From assembly GCF_014203535.1 (NCBI RefSeq), contig NZ_JACHJI010000022.1, positions 1 through 64,000 on the forward strand: 64,000 nucleotides of DNA, written 5' to 3'. The translations under genes were made by a program, and so were the position numbers. The notes beneath the pieces are model-generated. The model was not told where the DNA came from, did no database searches, and saw only the letters and a list, made by a program, of their open reading frames with translations. The DNA is from Streptomyces griseomycini. GTDB lineage: Bacteria; Actinomycetota; Actinomycetes; Streptomycetales; Streptomycetaceae. Of the stretch, positions 57,982 through 64,000 are shown in pieces; the first letter of the stretch is position 1, and each line of letters starts with the position of its first letter.

Positions 57982-59268
57982 ATGAGCCCCCTGAAGCCGG
58001 CCGCCGTGCGGCGCGTCGCGGTCGTCGGCGGCAGCCGCGTGCCGTTCGCCCGCTCCGACGGCCCGTACGCCACCGCCTCCAACCAGGAGATGCTCACCGC
58101 CGCCCTGGACGGCCTCGTCGAGCGCTACGGACTCCAGGAGCCGGGCGCGGTGGGCGAGTTCGTCGCCGGCGCGGTCCTCAAGCACAGCCGCGACTTCAAC
58201 CTCGCCCGGGAGACGGTCCTCGGCTCGCGCCTGGACGCCCGCACCCCCGCGTACGACATCCAGCAGGCCTGCGGCACCGGTCTCCAGGCCGTCGTCGCCG
58301 CCGCCAACAAGATCGCCCTCGGCCAGACGGAGGCCGCGGTCGCGGGCGGCGCCGACACCGCGAGCGACGCGCCCCTCGGCGTCAACGACGACCTGCGCAA
58401 GGTGCTGCTGGAGGCACGGCGCGCGAAGTCCCTCGGCGCCCGCCTCAAGGCCCTCGCGAAGGTGCGCCCGGGCCACCTCGTCCCCGACGTCCCGCGCAAC
58501 GCCGAGCCGCGCACCCACCTCTCCATGGGCGAGCACGCCGCGGTCACCGCCCGCGCCTGGGGCATCACCCGCGAGGCCCAGGACGAACTCGCGGCGACCA
58601 GTCACCGGCGGCTGGCGTCGGCGTACGAACGCGGCTTCTTCCAGGACCTGGTGGTGCCCTTCCGCGGCCTGGCCCGTGACCAGAACCTGCGCCCGGGCTC
58701 GACGGTGGAGAAACTCGCCGCGCTGAAGCCGGTGTTCGGTCTCGACCACCCGAACCCGACGATGACCGCGGGCAATTCGACCCCGCTCACGGACGGCGCC
58801 GCGGTGGTGCTGCTGGCGAGCGAGGAGTGGGCCGAGGCACGGGGCCTGACGCCCCTGGCCTACCTGACCGCGTACGAGACGGCCGCCGTGGACTTCGTGC
58901 ACGGCGACGTGGCGGGCGGCGAGGACGGCCTGCTGATGGCCCCGGCGTACGCGGTCCCGCGCATGCTGGAGCGCGCCGGACTGGGCCTGGAGGACTTCGA
59001 CCTGATCGAGGTCCACGAGGCGTTCGCCTCCCAGGTGCTGGCCACGCTGGCGGCCTGGGAGAAGCGGGGGCTGGCGCCCGTCGACCGCGCCCGCCTGAAC
59101 GCGGCGGGCTCCTCCCTGGCGACCGGCCACCCCTTCGCCGCCACCGGCGCCCGCATCGTGGCGACCCTGGCGAAACTCCTCGCCGAACGGGACGCCCCCG
59201 CCCGGGGACTGATCTCGATCTGCGCGGCGGGCGGACAGGGCGTGACGGCGATCCTCGAACGCGCGTGA
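57982..59268 (+). CDS. Acetyl-CoA acyltransferase (thiolase)
   Basis: A 428-residue thiolase. The nucleophile is Cys97 in QQACGTGLQAV, with His383 in ATGHPFAATGARI and the second Cys414 in SICAAGGQG. NEAF-type motif appears as EVHEAFASQVLA. It cleaves 3-ketoacyl-CoA or condenses acetyl-CoA units. The Phe/Val-type details do not settle FadA against PhaA class; the FadA2-like context favours beta-oxidation. GAGGAGCAGGTCGAG precedes the ATG. Confidence 0.92.
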   Translation: MSPLKPAAVRRVAVVGGSRVPFARSDGPYATASNQEMLTAALDGLVERYGLQEPGAVGEFVAGAVLKHSRDFNLARETVLGSRLDARTPAYDIQQACGTGLQAVVAAANKIALGQTEAAVAGGADTASDAPLGVNDDLRKVLLEARRAKSLGARLKALAKVRPGHLVPDVPRNAEPRTHLSMGEHAAVTARAWGITREAQDELAATSHRRLASAYERGFFQDLVVPFRGLARDQNLRPGSTVEKLAALKPVFGLDHPNPTMTAGNSTPLTDGAAVVLLASEEWAEARGLTPLAYLTAYETAAVDFVHGDVAGGEDGLLMAPAYAVPRMLERAGLGLEDFDLIEVHEAFASQVLATLAAWEKRGLAPVDRARLNAAGSSLATGHPFAATGARIVATLAKLLAERDAPARGLISICAAGGQGVTAILERA

Positions 59269-59275
59269 ACGACGC

Positions 59276-59308
59276 GGGGGTTACGTGAGTGACCCTCACG
59301 TAACCCCC
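59276..59308 (+). terminator. Terminator after the thiolase gene
   Basis: A perfect 14-bp stem, GGGGGTTACGTGAG (59276-59289) with its complement at 59295-59308, and a 5-base loop. Confidence 0.85.
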
Positions 59309-59493
59309 GACACTGCACACGCCCGGCCCCGGACCTTCCTCGTACCCGCACGAACCCCTCACGCCAGGGCCGTACGATCCCGAGACCGACCCGCGGTAAC
59401 CCCTTTCCCCGGTACCGCCGGTGAGCGCCTCGGCGTGCGAGGCCCGTACGCCGTGGCAGCAAGCAGTTCCCCTGCACGCCCCAGGAGTCGCCC

Positions 59494-61428
59494 GTGTCCA
59501 CTGCGCATTCCTCCGCCGCGTACGCGTCCTCCCTCGACGACGACGTCTACGGGGCACCCGTCCTGGTCGAGCCCGAGATCCGACGGCTGGACGGAGTCGT
59601 GCGGGAAGTGTCCGTACCGCCGTTCGCCAAGCCGGTGCGGCACGGATCGCTCGCCGACCTGCCGTTCGACAACGCGGGCGCGGCCCCGGACGCGGTGGTG
59701 CTCGGCCGGAAGACGGCGGACGGCGGCTGGCGGGACGTGACGGCCGCCGAGTTCGCCGCGGAGGTCACGGCCGTGGCGAAGGGACTGATCGCCGAGGGCC
59801 TGACACCGGGCGACCGGATCGCCGTCATGGCCCGCACGATCTACGAGTGGACGGTCCTCGACTTCGCCGCGTGGGCCGCCGGACTGGTCACCGTGCCCGT
59901 CTACCCCACCTCCTCCGTCTTCCAGGTCCGCTGGATCCTGCAGGACTCGGGCGCGGTCGCCCTGATCACGGAGACCGCCGCGCAGGCCGCCGCCCTCGGC
60001 CCCGAGTTCCCCCACCTGCCCGACCTGCGGCACGTGTGGATCGTCGAGAAGGACCACGTCGAGCGGCTCGCCGAGGCCGGCGCGCACGTCCCGGACCAGG
60101 AGGTGGACGTGCGCCGCGGCGTCCTGGGCCCCGACACCCTCGCCACCCTCGTCTACACCTCGGGCACGACGGGCCGCCCCAAGGGCTGCGCCCTCACCCA
60201 CGGCAACTTCTTCGCCGAGGTGGACAACGCCGTCGAGCTGCTCTACCCCGTCTTCAAGGCACAGACCGGCGAAGAGGCCTCCGTCCTCCTCTTCCTGCCC
60301 CTGTCCCACGTCTTCGGCCGCATGGTCGCCGTCGCCTGCGTCCGCGCCCGGGTGCGCCTCGGCCACGCGCCGAGCCTGAAGCCGGAGGACCTGCTGCCGG
60401 ACCTGGCGAGCTTCCGGCCCACCTGTCTGCTGACCATCCCCTACATGCTGGAGAAGGTCTTCAACGCCGCCCGCGCCAAGGCGGAGGCGGGCGGACGGGC
60501 GTCCACCTTCGACCGCGCGGCGGCGGTGGCCCGCCGGTACGGCGAGGCGGTGGAGGCCCGTCGGACCGGCACGGGCCCCGGCCCCTCCCGCTCCCTGAAA
60601 GCGGCCCGCGCCCTCTACGACCCCCTGGTCTACCGCCGCCTCCGCAACGCCATGGGCGGCAGGGTCCGCTACGCCGTCTGCGGCGGCTCCCCGCTCGGCC
60701 GCCGCCTCGCCGCGTTCTACGCCGGCGCCGGCATCGAGGTCTTCGAGGGCTACGGCCTGACGGAGACGACCGGTGCCACGACGGTGACGCCCCCGCTCAA
60801 GCCCCGCCTGGGCACGGTGGGCTGGCCCCTTCCCGGCACGCGGATCCGCATCGCGGCGGACGGCGAGATCCTGGTCGCGGGCGAGCACGTGCTCCGCGGC
60901 TACTGGGACTCCCGGGCGGGCGGGGTCGTCCCCGCGGCCCCCGACGGCTGGCTCCCCACGGGCGACCTCGGCGAGCTGGACGACGAGGGCTACCTGACGA
61001 TCACGGGCCGCAAGAAGGAGCTGATCATCACCGCCGGCGGCAAGAGCATCGCCCCGGCCCCGCTGGAGAACTGGCTCCGCTCCCACCCCCTGATCTCCCA
61101 GGTCATGGTGGTCGGCGAGAACCGCCCCTACGTCTCCGCCCTGATCACCCTGGACCCCGACGGCATCACCCACTGGCGCCGGATGAACGGCAGGCACCCG
61201 GTCCCGCCGGAGCTCATCGCCGACGACGAGGAGCTGCACGCCGTCCTCCAGCGCGCGATCGACGAGGCCAACAGGACCCTCTCCCGCCCGGAGTCGATCC
61301 GCCGCTTCAAGGTCCTCCCCGTGGACTTCACGGAGGAGGCGGGCCACCTGACCCCGTCGATGAAGCTGCGGCGCGAGGCGATCGTGCGGGACTTCGCGGG
61401 GGAGGTGGAGGAGCTGTACGGGGGGTAG
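59494..61428 (+). CDS. Long-chain acyl-CoA synthetase (FACL type)
   Basis: A 644-residue AMP-forming ligase. Motifs in order: VYTSGTTGRPKGCALTHGNF (phosphate loop), VCGGSPLGRRLAAFY, GYGLTETTGATTV, GWLPTGDLGELDDEGYLTI (hinge Asp) and RKKELIITAGGKSIAP, with the C-terminal catalytic Lys in LTPSMKLRREAI. It activates fatty acids as CoA thioesters and fits the adjacent beta-oxidation genes. CAGGAG lies upstream of GTG 59494. Confidence 0.94.
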   Translation: MSTAHSSAAYASSLDDDVYGAPVLVEPEIRRLDGVVREVSVPPFAKPVRHGSLADLPFDNAGAAPDAVVLGRKTADGGWRDVTAAEFAAEVTAVAKGLIAEGLTPGDRIAVMARTIYEWTVLDFAAWAAGLVTVPVYPTSSVFQVRWILQDSGAVALITETAAQAAALGPEFPHLPDLRHVWIVEKDHVERLAEAGAHVPDQEVDVRRGVLGPDTLATLVYTSGTTGRPKGCALTHGNFFAEVDNAVELLYPVFKAQTGEEASVLLFLPLSHVFGRMVAVACVRARVRLGHAPSLKPEDLLPDLASFRPTCLLTIPYMLEKVFNAARAKAEAGGRASTFDRAAAVARRYGEAVEARRTGTGPGPSRSLKAARALYDPLVYRRLRNAMGGRVRYAVCGGSPLGRRLAAFYAGAGIEVFEGYGLTETTGATTVTPPLKPRLGTVGWPLPGTRIRIAADGEILVAGEHVLRGYWDSRAGGVVPAAPDGWLPTGDLGELDDEGYLTITGRKKELIITAGGKSIAPAPLENWLRSHPLISQVMVVGENRPYVSALITLDPDGITHWRRMNGRHPVPPELIADDEELHAVLQRAIDEANRTLSRPESIRRFKVLPVDFTEEAGHLTPSMKLRREAIVRDFAGEVEELYGG

Positions 61429-61471
61429 GCGGCCGGTGTCCTCCGGTGGCCGGGAAGCGGGCGGCCCGCGC

Positions 61472-62416
61472 TCACCCGTCGCCCGCGTGCTCGTCCACGC
61501 ACTCGCCGGCCGGCCGGCCCTGGGCCCTCCGGCGGCAGCTGTCCGCCACCGTGTCCGCGAAAGCCCGCGCCAGCGGGGTCAGCGCGTCCCAGCGGCGGAC
61601 CGCCCAGCCGACCGACAGGGGCCGCAGCGCGCGGATCGGGACCAGGCGCAGGGGGCCCTCCCCGCCGGGGACGGCGTGGCCCGGCAGTGCGGGCACCACC
61701 GCCCGCCCCAGCCCCAGCTCGGCCAGCAGCAGCGCGGTGTCCCAGTCGGCCACGCTGGTGTCGAAGGTGAGGCGGACCCCGGACTCGGCGCAGGCGGCGG
61801 CCAGGTGGGCGGCGGAGGTCGAGTTGGGCGGCAGGCGTATCAGGCGCAGGCCCTGCAGCTCGCCCGGGTCGAGGGAGGGGCGCGCGGCCAGCGGGTCGTC
61901 GGACCGCATCGCGAGGACCCACGGCAGGTCCGTCACCGCCCGCTGCTCGATGCCCCGCACGGGCGCGCCGAGGGTGACCCACGCCAGGTCCAGCTCGCTG
62001 TCGGCCAGCGCGTCGAAGCAGCCCCGGCTGGAGCTCTCCGTGCGGAACTCCAGACTGACGTCGGGGTGGCGCTGCCGGAAGGCGACGATCGCACCCGACA
62101 TGAAGTGCCGCACGGTCGTCGCGCCCGTGGCGATCCGCACCGAACCGTTCTCGCCGTCGACGAGCTCCCGCAGCCGGCGCAGCGCCGCGTCCAGGCCGGT
62201 GAGGCCCTCGGAGGCGGCGGCCTCCAGCAGACGGCCGGCCCGCGTCGGGACGACCCCGCGCGGCTGCCGTTCCAGCAGGCTGACCCCCGTCTCCCGCTCC
62301 AGCCGCTTCACGTGCTGGCTCACCGCCGACTGCGTGCACGCCAGGTCGCGGGCGACCGCGCTCAGACTGCCGGCCCGGCACACGGCCACGAAGACACGCA
62401 GGTCGTCCAGAGTCAC
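61472..62416 (-). CDS. LysR-family regulator
   Basis: A 314-residue regulator. The HTH is LDDLRVFVAVCRAGSLSAVA then CTQSAVSQHVKRLERETGVSLLER, and the ligand-binding domain begins GSVRIATGATTVRHF. I start at GTG 62416; no ribosome site is present and a TAGCTT lies 8 bases upstream, so a leaderless message is likely. It is divergent from the DUF6817 gene with a LysR-type dyad between them. Confidence 0.9.
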   Translation of the reverse strand: MTLDDLRVFVAVCRAGSLSAVARDLACTQSAVSQHVKRLERETGVSLLERQPRGVVPTRAGRLLEAAASEGLTGLDAALRRLRELVDGENGSVRIATGATTVRHFMSGAIVAFRQRHPDVSLEFRTESSSRGCFDALADSELDLAWVTLGAPVRGIEQRAVTDLPWVLAMRSDDPLAARPSLDPGELQGLRLIRLPPNSTSAAHLAAACAESGVRLTFDTSVADWDTALLLAELGLGRAVVPALPGHAVPGGEGPLRLVPIRALRPLSVGWAVRRWDALTPLARAFADTVADSCRRRAQGRPAGECVDEHAGDG

Positions 62417-62419
62417 AAC

Positions 62420-62439
62420 ACCCAAGCTATCACTTGGGT
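62420..62439. promoter_or_regulatory. LysR-type operator
   Basis: ACCCAAG-CTATCA-CTTGGGT is a perfect 7-bp dyad directly upstream of the LysR start codon, probably an autoregulatory site. Confidence 0.65.
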
Positions 62440-62606
62440 TTGAGGACGGATCCCAAGGATTGACCGGAGGGGCGGCCCTCCGCGACGATCGTCGCAGGGC
62501 CCGGGCGGCAACCCGCTCCCGGCTCCCGCCGAGGTCCGGACCAGGGGCGGGAGGGGCGAGCGGGTGCCGACCCACCGCGTCCGGCCGCTGTCGAAGGGAT
62601 CCGCCC

Positions 62607-63179
62607 GTGAGGGCCGTGGACATCGGTGGCACCGGCGACGCCGGCGTCGATCGGGCCCGTGCCCTGCTGGAGCGGTGCGGCGCCGCGACCGTCGTCCACC
62701 CCGGCGGCACCCTGCTCGCCCACCTCGACCGCGTACGGACCCTGCTCGCGAGCTGGCAGGCCCGTCCCGCCCTCCAGCTCGCCGGGCTCTGCCACGCCTC
62801 CTACGGGACCGACGGTTTCCCCGGAGCGCTGCTGTCCCTCGACCGCCGCCGCGAACTCACCGCCGCGATCGGCCCCGAGGCCGAGGCGATCGTCCACGCG
62901 TACGCGAGCTGCGACCGCGCGGCCACCTACCCGGCGCTCACCGTCCCGGACTCCCCCTTCCACGACCGCTTCACCGGCCGTCCGTACCACCCGGAGGCCC
63001 GGACGCGCCGGGACTTCGCCGAGCTCACGGCCGCCAACGAACTCGACCTGGCCCGCATCGACCCGGCCTTCCGCGAGCGGTGGGGAGCGGACCTGCGGGC
63101 CCTCTTCGCCCGCCTCGGCCCGCTGCTGAGCCCGGCCGCCCGACGGGAGTGCCACGCCGTACTGGGGGGAGAGGGGTGA
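62607..63179 (+). CDS. DUF6817-type protein
   Basis: A 190-residue protein. RALLERCGAATVVHPGGTLL then AHLDRVRTLLASWQARPALQLAGLCHASYGTDGF gives an HD-like arrangement of His (HPGG, HLDR, CHASYGTDGF), and VHAYASCDRAATYP follows. It fits what I recall as DUF6817, possibly a metal-dependent phosphohydrolase-like fold. The activity is unknown. GTG 62607 has GAAGGGA upstream. It is divergent from LysR and may be its target. Confidence 0.75.
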   Translation: MRAVDIGGTGDAGVDRARALLERCGAATVVHPGGTLLAHLDRVRTLLASWQARPALQLAGLCHASYGTDGFPGALLSLDRRRELTAAIGPEAEAIVHAYASCDRAATYPALTVPDSPFHDRFTGRPYHPEARTRRDFAELTAANELDLARIDPAFRERWGADLRALFARLGPLLSPAARRECHAVLGGEG

Positions 63180-63198
63180 GAGGGGGCCGGAGGCGCAC

Positions 63199-63420
63199 GT
63201 GTCTCGGACCCGTGCATTCCGGATACCGGAACACATCACGGTGCGCGCCGAACACCGAGTGGAGCACGACGCGGAATTCTCGCTGATCACGCAGCACGTA
63301 CGAGAGGAATTCGCCGGAAATTCACCGCGGAGCCGCGGAGCCGCGGAGCCGTGCCGCGAGGAATCGGAAAGGGCAGGAGCCCCGTCGCCTGGCGGCGCGG
63401 GGCTCCTTGGGTACTGCTAG
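63199..63420 (+). CDS. Small ORF of unknown function
   Basis: A 73-codon ORF from GTG 63199 with GGAGG 5 bases upstream. The first half (SRTRAFRIPEHITVRAEHRV then EHDAEFSLITQHVREEF) looks like genuine helical protein. The second half crosses a GCGGAGCC x3 repeat (63327-63350) and the terminator of the cold-shock gene, so it may be truncated. No family recognised. Confidence 0.35.
   Translation: MSRTRAFRIPEHITVRAEHRVEHDAEFSLITQHVREEFAGNSPRSRGAAEPCREESERAGAPSPGGAGLLGYC
63375..63407 (-). terminator. Terminator of the cold-shock gene
   Basis: AGGAGCCCCG (63375-63384) pairs perfectly with CGGGGCTCCT (63398-63407); on the - strand it lies 39 bases after the cold-shock stop codon and is followed by TGCCCTTTCC. 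Confidence 0.8.
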
Positions 63421-63445
63421 TCGTTCCCGGATCGGAGGATACGGG

Positions 63446-63649
63446 TCAGGCCGGGGTGACGTTCTCCGCCTGCGGGCCCTTCGGGCCCTGCGTGACGTCG
63501 AAGGTGACCTGCTGGTTCTCCTCGAGGGACCGGAAGCCGGTCGCGTTGATCGCGGAGTAGTGGACGAAGACGTCGGGGCCGCCGCCTTCCTGGGCGATGA
63601 AACCAAAGCCCTTTTCGGCGTTGAACCACTTCACGGTTCCGGTAGCCAT
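63446..63649 (-). CDS. Cold-shock protein (CspA family)
   Basis: A 67-residue single-strand nucleic-acid binding protein: GTVKWFNAEKGFGFIAQE contains RNP1 (KGFGFI), and DVFVHYSAI is RNP2. It binds mRNA or single-stranded DNA and helps translation at low temperature. AAGGAGGGCTT precedes the ATG. The promoter reading sits about 150 bases upstream, giving the long leader typical of cold-shock genes. In S. coelicolor the counterpart at this place is scoF3, from memory. Confidence 0.95.
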   Translation of the reverse strand: MATGTVKWFNAEKGFGFIAQEGGGPDVFVHYSAINATGFRSLEENQQVTFDVTQGPKGPQAENVTPA

Positions 63650-63806
63650 AAGCCCTCCTTGGGCCCAAAGGGTTGCCCTGCTCCAGAACCAGCAAGAGTG
63701 AAGACGAGTTCCGCACAATCGCTTATGTCTGAGAACGACGAGAGCCCGCGGTCACATGCTCCGCAGGCTCTGTACTGCAAGGGAAACCAAACTGCAACTT
63801 GCGACG

Positions 63807-63834
63807 AGCCTAGCACGCGGGGGACCGAATGCAA
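63807..63834 (-). promoter_or_regulatory. Promoter of the cold-shock gene
   Basis: On the - strand TTGCAT (63834-63829) and TAGGCT (63812-63807) are separated by 16 bases, fitting a housekeeping sigma promoter. It would give a 5' leader of about 150 bases. Confidence 0.6.
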
Positions 63835-63982
63835 TAGAGGCCAAGATCACTTCACCCGAATGTTTGAACGCCCCACCCGTCACGGTCCTCCGGTCGAACA
63901 GAAGATCGAACGCGGAGACGGGTGCGGGATCGGACACCGGAGTGAACGCGGGGGCGGACGTCCCCGCGTCCCGAACGAGGGC

Positions 63983-64000
63983 TAGCCTCGCGATGTGGAC
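63983..64000 (+). promoter_or_regulatory. Promoter and first bases of the next gene
   Basis: TAGCCT (63983-63988) is followed six bases later by GTGGAC at 63995, the window edge. The spacing fits a leaderless start. By recalled S. coelicolor order the next gene would be mqnA, but six bases cannot prove it. Confidence 0.4.

Noticed and set aside
59421..63179. A 1252-codon + strand frame
   Set aside because: It merely joins shadow sequence of the acyl-CoA synthetase and LysR genes to the real DUF6817 gene, which starts at GTG 62607.
63650..63850. Possible riboswitch in the cold-shock leader
   Set aside because: Length fits a structured cold-shock leader, but no conserved riboswitch motif was recognised.

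Overview
The window is chromosomal DNA of a Streptomyces-type actinomycete. Base composition is about 73% G+C, third codon positions are almost all G or C, and GTG starts and 4-base GTGA/ATGA overlaps are common. The gene families are typical of the genus: DUF3558 and DUF305 lipoproteins, DUF2637, the LppU/SCO3897 domain, TioE-type MerR, and the futalosine menaquinone pathway. From memory of gene order, roughly 33-64 kb follows the S. coelicolor hemL (SCO4469) to cold-shock (SCO4505) region. I saw no tRNA, rRNA or CRISPR array.

Layout. 0-7.4 kb: a partial DUF2637 gene, two DUF3558 lipoproteins, rtcB, a tyrosine-phosphatase pseudogene, an SDR pair, SnoaL-like and YnfA proteins, and a convergent MarR/HxlR pair separated by a MITE-like inverted repeat. 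7.5-16.8 kb: a quinone-type reductase, a flavin monooxygenase with its FMN reductase, a two-component system, an M20 peptidase, an unusual sigma-factor/CAP-domain membrane fusion, and an ArsR repressor. 17.1-24.3 kb: a TetR/CocE-hydrolase pair with an operator between them, then a metal-resistance block (CsoR-type operators, copZ-copA, DUF305, DUF6153, arsC). 24.3-29.6 kb: two tight stress/redox operons (alcohol dehydrogenase cluster; Rieske/DUF1360).

29.6-32.7 kb is scarred accessory DNA. It holds a hemerythrin pseudogene, two direct copies of one gene's 3' end about 2.1 kb apart, a secreted fascin-like protein, and the C-terminal remnant of a tyrosine integrase. This is best read as the remains of an integrated element. 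33-41 kb: hemL, a phosphoglycerate-mutase-like gene, a deacetylase-like lipoprotein, and a complete system II cytochrome c maturation operon (ResA-like, CcdA, ResB, CcsB). 41-46 kb: a broken ECF sigma gene, a CDP-alcohol transferase, a two-HTH MerR, a TIGR04222 protein, and a TetR with an LppU-type membrane protein bounded by shared TTTCTAGAAA boxes.

46.5-51.7 kb: late menaquinone (futalosine) genes mqnL, mqnP, mqnM, an Lrp regulator and mqnE. The first bases of the gene that is mqnA in S. coelicolor may lie at the right edge. 51.7-64 kb: a UdgX-like pseudogene carrying a REP-like palindrome, GNAT, DUF4229, a cation symporter behind a cysteine-containing leader peptide, a fatty-acid cluster (TetR, MaoC, large FabG, thiolase), an acyl-CoA synthetase, LysR, a DUF6817 protein and a cold-shock gene. 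All calls come from reading the sequence and from recalled family knowledge; no search was run.
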